Assembly: GCA_009363875.1 (NCBI GenBank)
Contig: CM018695.1
Location: 45,379,935 to 45,443,934 of the forward strand
Reading direction: 5' to 3'
Source of the DNA: Mikania micrantha
Taxonomy: Eukaryota > Streptophyta > Magnoliopsida > Asterales > Asteraceae
DNA length: 64,000 bases
Positions 33,111 through 45,077 of this stretch are shown in pieces. Position 1 is the stretch's first letter. Each line of letters opens with the position of its first letter. Under the pieces are notes generated by a model. It was not told where the DNA came from, made no database searches, and worked only from the letters and a program-made list of their open reading frames with translations. A program made the position numbers and the translations under genes.

Positions 33111-35570
33111 TTTTTGTGCAGCTTAAGAAGACGAGTGTCCAATTCTCTGGGAAATTCACTCCTCTTCTACCCTCTATGGAGTCCTTTGCTCCTGAAGGTG
33201 ACAGTTCTGTAAAGCCAACAGATACTGATCCCACACCTTCTACTTCTATCCCTCATCCAATTAAACTTACCTACAAATGCAAACGAACCCCTGAGCAGCT
33301 CTCAAAAGCTGTTTAGGCACCTTCTTTTGCTTCCAAAAAGAAAAAGGCCAAAAGAACTTATAGGGGCTTAGTTCTGCCTAAGGTGCAAACCAAACCTATT
33401 GTCTCACCATTTGATCTTCCTCTGGATCCAGTGGCTGCCCTTACCAGCCTGAAAGCCCTCAGTGTATGTCACAAAACATACATGAGAATATCAAAAGGGA
33501 AACCACCACAATGGAGTTTGCTTCCTTGGACGCAACTTCCCTAGAACAAATATTGTCTCCAAGGCACATAGGTTTGACTACACCATTACGGCCTCCCTCC
33601 CATACATTTACCCAGGCTCAAGGAAGCTTATTTGCTATTCAGTATGGCCCATTTTCCCCCACTTCCCAAACTCTGTTGAGAGTGGCGACAGAGCTGCAAG
33701 CAAGATTCCCTAACCTAGAACCTACCCATACAAAGGTTGACCCAAGGATCTTTGAAGGGGTCAATACAGAAGATGCTGTCACTACTGATCAACCTTATCA
33801 TCTTTATCAGGACAGTGGTACAGGCAATAGGACCTATTCTGTGGCAACTCCTATTGCAGATGACTTATTTGAAGTCATTTTCAATAGGAGGAATCTCGGG
33901 TTCCAAGAAACCACATTTGGTGATGGAGGTGCAAGAGCTGGTCTCAAGACTCCATCGCCCCATGATTCCACTCCCGTGGAGGAGGACCCCACCATACAGG
34001 AATTGACGGCTATCATTACCACCTTACAAGCCTAGGTAGCTTCTCTTGAAACAGAAGTGGCTACCTTGAGGCTTCAGGTTCAAAAGAAGGATGCCATTAT
34101 CTTGGACTTGCAGCACCGCCCGCCCATTATCTGCAGTCCATTTTTCCCTGACCTTAGCCATGTGTCCTTTCTTTCCCCTAATCCTACCAAAAAGGGGGAG
34201 AAGGTACAACCTATGGGGTCAAGTTATCCAACTTCCGATGGAGAAAAGGAGCATTCTGAAGAACCCAATCCTTTCATGTCTACCTTAGATAGTGAATGGG
34301 ATAAGTTCTTGGGAACTTACTTTCAACCTTCAAGATCCTCTTCTTCAGAAGCGCAAAGGTTTCCATGGAGGAAACACAACAACAAAAATCTCCCACCTCC
34401 ATGGAACCTAGATCCCCGGTTGGGATCCAAGAGTCCCCCTTTGGGAGTAAGTCCCCTTGTTGGGCTTACAGCTGAAGTTGCCATGGAAGACCTTAGACAA
34501 CAAAAAACCCACATTTCCATGGCACCTAAGTCCCCCTCTAGGACTAAGGTTGTTGAAGATCTCTCCTCAGATCCTATAATTCTTGAGGAAATAACCAACA
34601 AACCCTCCAAGATGGTTGGTCAACTGGATGAGGCAATGGATGCTAAATTTAACTCTGAAGCTTAAACTGTTTCCAAAAGGCCAGTCATTATTGACGTTTC
34701 CTCCTCAGAAGAACAACAGGCGAATGAACTAATTGGTGAGGCCTCGGGATCAATCTCCTCTATGTCCAAAATACTCAACAAGGGAAAAAGAAAATTAACC
34801 CCAGAAGAGGAAGCCGCTTAAGAGGAGGAGGCCATCCATAAAGAAGGGCTGACCAGATACCTCCCGGGATGGAGAAATTCTACGGCTCTCTGGTCTACTC
34901 CAGGAAAAAGGATATGATATTGATGAAGTGTTACTCTGGTCGGTGCCTAGAATGGCAGCTGAGATGGACAGGGTGCAGCTGCTTGAAACGGCAACTGCTA
35001 CATCCAAAGCTGTGGCAGCTTCCACAAAGAAAGAAACAGAAGCTGCCTACTGGGAGAAAATAAAGCAGATTCTCTTGAACTACGGATTCAATCGTAAGCA
35101 TCTTGGTTCTATGAAGAAATCTACCATGGATCTCCACATAAGGGAAATCATGCAGAAAATAGCTAGGGGAGAGTTACCTTCAATGGAACAACTCCAGTCT
35201 CAAAGGGAAGCCCTAAACATTATTCTTGGGGTAAGAATTCTTCCCAACATTTCTACTCTGCTCAAGAAATTAAAGATGGAGAGGAAGTTATGTGCGATGA
35301 GTCAATAAAGTATATGTGGCCAAAACAAGAATCCATCACTCCTCTATCTAGTCCTTCGTATGACAATGTGCCTCTATCCTCTGTGATCAAGGTCAATAAA
35401 AGTATTTCGATGCAAAAAACAAATGCTTCTAATCCTGTGGAACAATCAAGGAAGGAGGAAGAAAGAGTAAACAAAGCTGTAGGATCGACTGCAGCCTCGG
35501 TAGATCAAGATCCTATTGAGGATCAAGGGCCAGAACCAGCTTCTGAATCTGATGCAATGGAAGAATAAGA
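33111..35570 (+). pseudogene. Copia extra 3' ORF, low-complexity and coiled-coil part (broken)
   Basis: Open frames at 33466-34035, 34057-34665, 34928-35308 and 35290-35568 are separated by stops and shifts. The first two are Pro/Ser/Thr-rich, with repeated PTLQELTAIITTLQA- and VASLETEVATLRLQVQ-type heptads (33990-34090), which suggests a short coiled coil. The next is helical (AEMDRVQLLETATATSK, then HIREIMQKIARGELPSMEQLQSQ). The last is acidic (DQDPIEDQGPEPASES). The layout resembles 20265-22880. Its continuous orientation with RNase H suggests translation by a separate or spliced mRNA when the element was active. Confidence 0.6.
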
Positions 35571-36022
35571 TCAAGTTGAGGATCAAGAACCAGATTCAGT
35601 TGCGTACCGCATCTATCAATCCATGGCAAACGATGCTTGGGAAGAGCATGAGGAGCAGGACGCAGAGACCTCAGTTCAAGGCCAAATAGTCCTATATAGG
35701 AAGCGTGGACCTTTCAGAAGATGGAAATCCATTTTCCAGAAGAAGACCTAAAGAAATTCTAGTCAATCTATACTTTCCGATCATTGAGTGGGAATTTCTC
35801 TTCCTTGAGAAGAAATTCCAACTCAAATATAATAATGGCAACATTATCAAGATCAAAGAGGTTCAAGTCTGTTCTCTCCATATCCCATGCATTTTTGATT
35901 TACAGAACACGCCTCTCCTAAATCCAGCAAATCGACCAGAAGGTAGGCTCGCACCAAGACTTGTGACGAGAAGGGCTGAAAATATAAGAAAACAATTAGG
36001 AGAGTTTTGGTAGCATCAGCCT

Positions 36023-36032
36023 AGGGGGAGAC
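36023..36032 (+). other. Copia polypurine tract
   Basis: agggggagac lies directly before the TGTAAGATC start of the 3' LTR. It would prime plus-strand DNA synthesis. Confidence 0.85.
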
Positions 36033-36734
36033 TGTAAGATCAAATAATTCTGATGCTTACCAAAAGTCTCTTCGTCTCCAGTCTCTTCACTCGAAAAAAC
36101 AAATGCTTCCGAAAAATGAACATCTCCTTCCAGAAGCCATACAAAGCCTCAAGCTTCCGAAGGCTTCCCAGCATCTACAGCTTTCGATAAATACTTTCGA
36201 AGATGCTCTTCTGGCAAGGTCTGCCTCACTTAAAGAAAGAATCAGAAGTGCTTTCCGTTACCATAAACAAATCAGAAGGCATTCTCTAGCAAGTCAGCGG
36301 CAAAGATTTATGTTAGACAAGCACAAGTTGCTTTACATTTGTACCTTTTGTATTGTAGCCATTTAATGTAAAAGTCAAAGGAGTTATTTGTATTGAATGT
36401 AATTAATGTGGCTTAACCTGTTAAACCACAACAGTATACTAGTTTTAGTATTTATTTGTTTCTAGTATTTTGTCCAGCCTTGTATCCCTACGAGGATACA
36501 GCTGTAGGTTTTAGTATATATATGTTCATGTGTAACTCAGCAAAGTGTGCTTGAGTGAAGAGTCTTGTATGCATTACACTTGAATAAGATATACTTTAAC
36601 CTTAAAAATTCTTGTGCAATCCTTATCTTTGTTGTAAGCATACTTGTGATAAGAATTGATAGAAGCTCCGCATCTATTAATTTAGTAGAAGATTAGTTGT
36701 AAGTGTTGTGCAAAGTGCATGATCCGATCCAAGA
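36033..36734 (+). repeat. Copia 3' LTR
   Basis: It runs from TGTAAGATCAAATAATTC to gatccaaga and is homologous throughout to 24894-25603. It ends at the target duplication AATTC (36735-36739). The hairpin TGTATCC/GGATACA is at 36481-36500. A second complete copy lies at 49167-49868 in the tandem duplication. Confidence 0.92.
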
Positions 36735-36880
36735 AATTCAAAACTTTATTTGTTTAATGAATTAATTATCTTAATAATTAATTTCAACCGAATTATTATT
36801 TCATAAATAATAATAGTAGCCATTCTTTAAACCGATGATTCATGATCGTATATATTCGATTACAATCAAACATAAAGTTT

Positions 36881-39764
36881 TGTCACACCCCCAATTTTCA
36901 ACTAACGGAATCATACCGTTTGGGAACGTGACAAACCAGGATCTCAGATCATTAGACATAACGAAGACCTCTATATGAATTTCAAAACATACTTTGGTCT
37001 AAAAAAAACATAACAACAAAGTTTTCAAAGTTTGCGGAAGCGTGTTAAAACAGTAACAGTTGTAAAATATAAATTACAATGCAAAGTTTCAAATGTTCAA
37101 ATTCAAATAACTAAAATGTAAAGACATGCATGCGACTCAATCTCCTAGTCCATGCTTGCTTTCTTGTGCACCTTAGCGTCCTGAGAAAACATGTAAATCA
37201 AGTCAACACAAAGGTTGGTGCATAACACAGGTTTAAGCATTCATAATTTTAAAACAACAGTTTGAATATCAAGTTTGCAGATAACATAATCACACATTCA
37301 TAGTCATGATAGCTAGTCATTTGTACTATTTACATAAGTGGTCGACACCGAAGCTGACGATTGCCATGCTATAGCATGTTTTTGCCTTGCCACTATTGTC
37401 TAGCACAAACAATAGTAATGAGTGTTTGGTCAGTCAAACACTTGCGTAGATCCCATCTACCAAGTGAGGTTTGTCAAACCTAACAGATCTATTCCCAACT
37501 ACCACGCTTTGCGCTACGGCAAACTAAACGGTTCGAAGTGTAAGGACTTGTAAATGCTATGTTGTCACAAAATGTAAACAGCTAACTCATGCAAGTGATA
37601 TGTATCTAAAAGTGTTTGTTGCACATGTTTTCTCCCGCAAAACAGTTAAAATAAGAAAGGGGCCGTGTACGCACCTTTGATTGTTTGCAGAATGATCAAA
37701 TACGTGAACTCGCGTATACAATCCTCTTACGAAGGATCTGTGTTTAAACAATAACGTTGTGTTATTCAAGATGTCGTTTCATGCTCAAAATCACATACGT
37801 GTCAACACACGTATGTTAAGGTGTTAGGAATATGCATACGTATATACGCGTGCCCTTGAAATCATTTAAATAAAATCATGTATGATTTTATTTAAATAAC
37901 CGTAATTATACACAATTACGGTTTCGGTCTAAAATGTGAATTTTATTATTCTAATACGTTCGGAATTTCGTTACGATTCCAACGCAACTTGAACGAATCG
38001 ATTCGGAGTTAGAACGAGCAAGTTATGACCCAATAATCAAACTGATCCTTAAAACTCAAAAACCAGTAGAGGCCGGATTCGAACCCGCGACCTCTACCTT
38101 GTAGCACACGCCCATTACCAACTCCACTTTTTCAACATTTGTTAACAGCTTTCGAATTAATTGATTTTAAGAACAACTAGCTTGATTCCCCTTTGTTTCA
38201 TTAACCGAACTAACTAATCATCTAATTGGGCTCCAATTCGAATCCCATTAATCCCCTAACCGTGGGGCTTTTGTCACATGGATATAAACGACCCTGTTGA
38301 TGGTTTTAATTCGAAAAATAAGCCCCTATAACCAGATTAATTGAACATTAATATTTTCGAACTCAAGTTCTTAAACTCCAACTCAAAGTCGTTCAATTTG
38401 CTAATGTGAATCCCCGAAATCATGGGGTTTTCATTGATTATGGATTTTCGAAACTATCTATAAAGATTAATTTGGTTTTTATAAACAATTTCATAGAAAT
38501 CCCCAAAGCGTTTTTAACTCAAGAACCCTAAACCCAATCTCAAACAATTCGATGTTTTTATATAAAATTGATACAACTTTCACCTTAGTCGGAACCTTAT
38601 GAAAATTAAGAACCCGTTTAATTTGATTCTAAGACTCCTTTTCATGAAAACCCCCAAACCGTTTTACTTCAAAAACCCTAGTAATCGAAATCATAATATC
38701 CGTTGTTAGAACACCAGATTGATAAGTGGTTTTGCTTAGTCGACTTCTTCTGAAACTAAATATGTATTTTAATTTGAATATAGAACTCGATTGTGTTGAA
38801 AACCCCAAATGGTTCTTGATATGAACCCTAGTTATTCGAATTCTATTATTTCGTTGTTAAAACCCGAAATTAGATTAGGGTTATGTCCAATCGGTTGTTT
38901 TAGATCATGTAGAAGTAGATACTTACCTTTTTTGAGGTTAAATTGATGGAGATCAATTTATAGATAGATATTCGGCCCCCTTCAATCAAATTCTTTTCTT
39001 CGCAACTTCTTGAATCGAGTTGTCGTATGCTACCCACTCTAAAGGTGCCGATTTAAGTTTCTGTATGCTTGATTTCGAGAACTTTGAACAATTTGTGTGA
39101 ATTTGATGCCTCTTTGAAACGGTTACGACCTTTTGGTTTAACTTTGGGGTTAATTTGATAATTAATTGCAAAATAACGACTGATTAATGATTATATCCAT
39201 CAATGTGGTATTCATGAATGTTTAATTCAGTTTGTAACCATGTATTGATGTGTAATTCAAAAACCCCTTTGATTTACCCTACGAATTTTGACTTTTCAAG
39301 TCAAAATTTGTGAATTTTAAGTAGTTTCAAGCTTGATCCTTGCAAATTAATATTTCTAGGCCCAATTTGCTCAATTCTAAACCTTTTAATTGATATTATT
39401 TGATTTCGCGCAATAATATCACATTTCGGTTAACAAAGTTGAACCAAAAATTCCGAATTGTCACTAATCGGGCCAATTGAACATTATTGGGCTAGGTTAA
39501 CCCAATTGGGCCTCATAAATACCATTAGACCTACCTTGGGCCTCATTGGGCCTACCTTGGTCTCATTGGGCCTACCTTGGCCTCATTGGGCCTTCCTTGA
39601 CCTTATTGGGCCTTCCTTGGCCTTATTGGGCCTTTCTTGGCCTTATTGGGCCTTCCTTGACCTTATTGGGCCTTCCTTGGCCTTATTGGGCCTTCCTTGG
39701 CCTTATTTTTGTGATTTCGATATTTTCAGTTAACGAGGTTAATTCGAAAAGTCGGATTGTCACA
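36881..39764 (-). repeat. 3' LTR of gypsy G (2884 bp)
   Basis: On the plus strand it starts TGTCACACCCCCAATTTTC and ends gtcggattgtcaca. It contains two adjacent hairpins (37864-37897 and 37900-37921), a tRNA-like B-box hairpin (about 38055-38100), a TATA box on the minus strand (38957-38962) and an array of about nine 20-bp units (39525-39712). Confidence 0.95.
39525..39712. repeat. 20-bp tandem array in gypsy G 3' LTR, about 9 units
   Basis: The unit is ccttccttggccttattggg, with variants ccta, ttga and ctcatt. Nine units are countable here, against five in the 5' LTR (48545-48655). The array lies near the upstream end of U3. It reads open in two frames on the plus strand, which is a by-product of the repeat and not a gene. 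Confidence 0.9.
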
Positions 39765-39774
39765 TCATCCCCTT
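39765..39774 (-). other. Gypsy G polypurine tract
   Basis: The minus strand reads AAGGGGATGA immediately before the 3' LTR start TGTGACAATCC. A near-identical 30-bp block (tcatccccttgttgaagga...) occurs again at 40244-40275, 480 bp inside the element. Confidence 0.85.
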
Positions 39775-40278
39775 GTTGAAGGAATTTTCGTCCCGAAAAT
39801 TAGGAAATGTTAGGAGTAGTTAGGAAACTACTTACAAGTTTAAATCGTACGTGTTAGTGTGATTTGATCATTCCGTGTGCTTGTGTGTACTCACACACAA
39901 AATCTAATGCTTGCAACATCACAACTAAATGTGATCGTTCAATGTGACTGTTTGCGTGTACACTAGTTAGTTCACCTAACTGTGACTGTTTGTGTTTGAG
40001 CATGCTGTGCTATGTAACCTCACACATAGTGAGTGTCTGTAACTGTTTGTACTATACAACCCTGCACATAGCAAAATGTGTGTAACTAATCATGCATGTA
40101 CTACCATAACATGTAACATATGAAATGTAGCACATAAGATGTATAAAATGTAATGTAGCACAAATGTTTGTAACAAAACCAATTGAATAAAGTGTTTGTG
40201 CTTACAGTTTGAAATTTGCAGTGTTGATGTGTGAAGCATCACGTCATCCCCTTGTTGAAGGAAATTTCGTCCAGAAAT
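39775..40278 (-). other. Non-coding spacer between pol stop and PPT in gypsy G
   Basis: It contains a second PPT-like block (40244-40275) and repeated gtgactgtttg/acatagt words (39930-40080). No coding potential was seen. It is probably the 3' untranslated part of the element. Confidence 0.7.
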
Positions 40279-43200
40279 TTAACGTGCGCTCTCAGTGTTT
40301 GTAGTTGCTGTTTTGAACAGATGAGGATACTTCTTCATCATTTGGTCTTCCCGTTCCCATGTGAATTCAGGACCACGTCTTGAATTCCACCGAACTTTGA
40401 CTATCGGAATCTTGCTTTGCTTAAGTTGTTTGACCTCTCGGTCCATGATTTCTGCTGGTTCTTCAATGAATCGTAACTATTCATCCACTTGTATTTCTTC
40501 CAATGGTACAATCAATGTCTCATCAGAAAGACATTTCTTTAAGTTCGATACATGAAAGACATCATGAATTCCACTGAGTTCATCCGGTAATTTGAGTTGA
40601 TACGCAACCGGACCAATCCTTTTCAGAATCTCAAAAGGTCCTACGTAACGTGGGCTAAGCTTCCCGCGCTTACCGAATCGTATCACACCTTTCCAAGGTG
40701 ATACTTTTAGAAAAAATCGATCTCCTACTTGAAATTCCAACGGCTTACGACGTTTGTCATCATAACTCTTCTGTCGATCCCGGGCCGCTGCCATACGGTT
40801 CCGGATTTGTACTATCTTCTCTGTCGTCTCGTGCACTAGTTCAGGACCTGCAATCTGACTGTCACCAATTTCAGCCCAACAAACTGGTGAACGACATTTG
40901 CGACCATACAAGGCTTCAAACGGTGCTGCTTGAATACTTGTATGATAACTATTGTTGTAAGAGAATTCCACTAACGGTAAGTGGTTTTCCCAGCTATCAC
41001 CAAAGTCAATTACACAAGCTCGTAACATATCCTCGAGCTTTTGAATCGTACGTTCACTTTGACCATCGGTCTGTGGATGATATGCGGTACTCATATCCAA
41101 ACGAGTTCCCAATGACTTATGAAGTGATTTCCAAAAGTTGGAAGTAAATCGGGCATTTCGATCTGATATGATAGAGATTGGCACGCCATGCCGTGCTACC
41201 ACTTCCTTGATGTAAATGCGAGTCAGTTTCTCCATCTTGTCGGTTTCCTTGATTGCTAAGAAGTGTGCAGATTTCGTTAATCGATCAACAATTACCCATA
41301 TCGTATCACAACCACTCGGTGTACGGGGTAACTTAGTAATGAAGTCCATCGAAATCTGTTCCCATTTCCACATCGGTATTTCTGGTTGTTGCAACAAACC
41401 AGATGGTTTCTGATATTCAACTTTGACTTTCGAACAAGTCAAACATTTGCTAACGTACTTAGCAATGTCAGCTTTCATGTGAGGCCACCAATACAGTGCC
41501 CTCAAATCATGATACATCTTGTCTGACCCCGGATGGACTGAATATCTGGACTTGTGTGCTTCATCCATCACGAGTTCCCTTAAACCTCTATACAAAGGTA
41601 TCCACAGTCTATCTATGAAATAACGAATTCCATCAGACTTGACATCCAACTGTGTTTCCATTCCTCGCAAGGATTCCTGCACCAAGTTTTCCTTTTTCAA
41701 GGCCTCGAGCTGAGCACTGCGTACCTTGTCAGGTAAGTCAGTATGTATCGTCATTATAAGTGCACGAACCCGTCTTGTTGAAGTGTCTTTTCTGCTTAAA
41801 GCATCAGCTACCACATTAGCTTTTCCCGGGTGATACTTAATCGCGCATTCGTAGTCATTCAACAACTCAACCCATCGTCGTTGTCTCATATTCAGCTCCT
41901 TCTGATCAAAGATATGCTGCAAACTCTTATGATCAGTGTAAATGGTACACTTAGTTCCATACAGGTAATGCCTCCAAATTTTCAAAGCAAAAACCACTGC
42001 TCCTAACTCCAAGTCATGAGTAGTGTAATTCTTTTCATGTGGTCGTAGCTGCCTTGAAGCATAAGCAATCACTTTATCACGTTGCATCACCACACATCCC
42101 AAACCCTGTGCAGATGCATCACAATACACCACAAAGTCTTCCGTCCCTTCCGGTAAGGACAGAATCGGTGCACTGCAGAGTTTCTGTTTCAATAACTGGA
42201 ATGCAGCTTCCTGTTTATCCGTCCAGTTATACTTCGTCCCCTTATGCGTAAGAGCTGTAAGTGGTTGAGCGATCTTTGAGAAACCCTCAATGAATCGTCG
42301 GTAGTAACCCGCCAAACCAAGGAATTGTCGTACCTCAGTAGGAGTTTTTGGTGCTTCCCAATTCTTAATTGCTTCAATCTTTGCTGGATCAACGTGTATA
42401 CCCTTTTCATTAACTATATGACCCAAGAATTGTACTTCTTGCATCTAGAAATCACATTTCGAGAACTTAGCGTACAATTGTTCCTGCTTCAGTAATTCCA
42501 ACAGCAATCGAAGATGTTCAGCATGCTCCTCCTCGGTCTGAGAATAGATGAGAATGTCATCAATGAAAACAATGACAAACTTATCGAGATAAGGTTTACA
42601 AACACGATTCATGAGATCCATGAATACAGCTGGAGCGTTTGTCAACCCAAATGGCATGACCAAAAACTCATAATGGCCATAGCGCGTCCTGAATGCTGTC
42701 TTTGGAATATCCTCCTCTTGAACTCTTAGTTGATGATAACCCGATCTGAGATCAATCTTCGAGTAGTAGCTCGAACCTTGCAACTGATCAAACAGATCGT
42801 CAATTCTAGGTAACGGATACCGGTTTTTGATAGTAACCTTGTTTAGTTCCCGGTAATCGATACACATACGGAAAGTCCCGTCCTTCTTCTTAACAAACAA
42901 AACTGGAGCTCCCCACGGTGAAAAACTAGGTCGTATAAAACCCTTATCCAACAACTCTTGCAATTGTGTAGATAACTCTTGCATCTCTGACGGTGCAAGT
43001 CGATAAGGCGCCCTTGCTATCGGTGCTGCATCTGGTGTAAGGTCGATTCGGAATTCCACCTGTCTGATAGGCGGTAATCCCGGTAAGTCTTCTGGAAATA
43101 CCTCCGGAAATTCACATACTACTGGAATATCTTCAATCTTCTTCTCAGCTACTGGTTTTTCAGTTATAAGTGCTATAACTGCCGTATGACCTTTACGCAG

Positions 43201-44835
43201 ACATTTATGTGCTTTCATACAAGATATGAGGCGCAGTGGCGTACTGCTCTTCTCGCCTTGTACATACAATGTCTCTCCATGCGAAAGAGGTATACGAACG
43301 ATCTTTTCATGGCATACTATTTCAGCCTGGTGTTTGGACAACCAGTCCATGCCAATGACTACATCAAAACTACCTAAAGTGATAGGCATAAGATCAATTT
43401 CCAATGTTTGACCCATCAGATCAAGTATACATCCTTTAAGGATTTGTTCAACTACAATTAACTTGCCATCAGCTAATTCTACAGTGTATGGACTATCTAA
43501 GGCAGTGGGACTAACATTTAGCAACTTAGCAAGTGAACTAGATACAAAACTCCGATCGGCACCAGTGTCAAATAACATAGAGGCATAGTGATTATTTAAG
43601 AGGAACGTACCTGTAACAATGTTGGGATCCTCCCGTGCCTGACGTCCTCCAATCACAAACGCCCTGCTCCTAGCACCATTGTTGTTGTTGTTGTTATTAT
43701 TGGTGCCATTGCCGTTACCTTTGCCGTTGCCGTTGCCATTGGCATTGTTATCCCCACCTTTCTTGAGTTTTGGGCAATCCTTTTTAAAGTGCCCCATCTT
43801 GCCACACTCAAAACAACCCTTCTGTGCTTTGTTCTGATTATTATTCTGATTGTTGTGATTGTTTTGCAGCTCTCCGCGACAATCCTTAGCTGCATGCCCA
43901 ACCTTACCACACCGTTGGCAGTTAACTTTATCACACTGATTGCCCGCATGATGAAATCCACACCTATTGCACTTTGGATGTTTACCGATATAACCCCCTG
44001 ATGATGACGATTGCTGACCACTATTTGAGTTGTGATAAGACTTGTTTGAGTCTTGTTTCCGGTTCTGCTGAAACGGCTGTTGGTTGAAGTTCCTGGAGTT
44101 GCTTTCCCACTTCCTCTTGTGGTCACCTACTTTAGTAGCTGATGTTCGTTTAGGCAGAGTTCCCTGTAACACTACCTGATCAGTCAATTGGTGCGCCAGT
44201 CACACAGCTTGTTGGATTGTTGTGGGATTTGCAGAAGTGACCAATCCCTGTATCTGAGGCACCAATCCCCCAATGTACCTCTCTATCCACTTGCTTGCGG
44301 GAGTAGCCATGTGAGGTAGAAGTCTGGCTAGTTCATGAGATCGAGTCGTGTACTCCTCGATGTTGGACCCCTCCATCTTGAGGTGCCAATATTCCTCCTC
44401 TAATTTCTGCATCTCACTACGAGGACAGTACTCCTCCTGCATTAAAGTCTTGAATCCATTCCAGGTTAAGGCATTGGCCTCACCCAATCCCAAAGTTTGG
44501 ACATTGGAGTTCCACCAGGTCAATGCTGGACCCTCCAACGTACCCGTAGCATACTTTACCTTTCTCTCATCGGGACAGTTACACATCTCAAACACAGATT
44601 CGGCCTTCTCAATCCATCGTAGGAGTCCAATGGCTCCTTCCGATCCTTTGAAGTTGTGTGGCTTACAGTCCAAGAACATCTTGAACATGCATGCCTGTGG
44701 GTTAACCAGTCCCCCCGCCGGACCCTGTGGCCCTGTGGTGTGTGTCTGAGCATAGTTCGCGATTGCCTCCGCGACCCTGTTATTAATCAGCTCATTGAGC
44801 TCAGCAACTGTCATGTGAACGTTCCCCTCAGCCAT
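40279..44835 (-). pseudogene. Gypsy G gag-pol, one frame closed by three nonsense codons
   Basis: The start is ATG 44835-44833 (MAEGNVHM). Gag runs to 44200, with LTWWNS and an ERYIGGL segment. Three CCHC-type knuckles lie at 43971-43774. Protease has LFDTGA (about 43570). RT has FRMCIDYRELNK and FIDDILIY (42567-42546). RNase H has YCDAS (about 42120), YTDHKSL and NVVADALSR. Integrase starts near 41545 with an HHCC finger, MDFITKLP (41330-41352), ISDRNARF (41150-41172) and SERTIQ (41040-41058). A chromodomain (KIPIVKVRWNSRRGPEF) ends the frame at 40279. Stops interrupt the frame at 44200-44202 (TGA), 42445-42447 (TAG) and 40477-40479 (TAG), and each can be explained by a single C-to-T change. 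No frameshift was seen. Confidence 0.93.
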
Positions 44836-45077
44836 TATCTTCCTAGTTAAAAGAAGTGTTAGAGTGTTATCAAAGTCCAATGTGACATGTGCAAATAATA
44901 CAACAAACACAACATGTAATATATAAATCAACACAACTGTTGGCAATAAATAATAGTTTTTCAATAGATAGAAATCTGATTTGAGTACAATACTTTTGAA
45001 ATCAAAACATAAATTTTCCAAACATCTAATGTAGGGACACAACCCGCCCCTAATAAGTTTAAACAAACTAAAGAAAA

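Larger units (their letters stand above)
24894..36734 (+). mobile_element. Full-length, inactivated Ty1/copia retrotransposon with extra 3' ORF (11.8 kb)
   Basis: It is flanked by the target duplication AATTC (24889-24893 and 36735-36739). LTRs are 24894-25603 and 36033-36734; a PBS follows the 5' LTR and the purine tract agggggagac precedes the 3' LTR. The internal order is gag with a CCHC knuckle, protease, integrase, RT and RNase H, which is the copia order. About 4.2 kb then follows before the 3' LTR and includes a ~3.1-kb extra ORF. By eye the two LTRs differ at more than 10% of positions in the first 200 bp, so the insertion is old. All major frames carry stops. Confidence 0.9.
35697..36880 (+). 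repeat. First copy of a 1.29-kb tandem duplication (left part; split by gypsy G)
   Basis: This segment, plus 48715-48825 beyond gypsy G, equals the block 48832-50125 with roughly 20 substitutions by eye. It holds the end of the extra ORF, the copia PPT, the whole copia 3' LTR and about 145 bp of flank. A 102-codon frame (35705-36013) stays open in both copies; whether it is the natural C-terminus of the extra ORF is unclear. Confidence 0.9.

Noticed and set aside
36110..36215. Heat-shock element cluster in the copia LTR
   Set aside because: Most ttccgaag/tttcgaag words have 0-1 base between TTC and GAA instead of two. Only isolated sites fit nTTCnnGAAn.
38055..38100. Possible functional tRNA gene on the minus strand
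   Set aside because: The T-arm and an acceptor-like stem are present, but the anticodon arm does not fold into a normal 5-bp stem with 7-base loop. Kept only as a tRNA-like finding.
39458..39779. Open frames of 77-91 codons rich in WPYWAFLGLIGPS repeats
   Set aside because: They are created by the 20-bp tandem array in the gypsy LTR. The same array in the other LTR is shorter, and no start context or conservation supports a protein.
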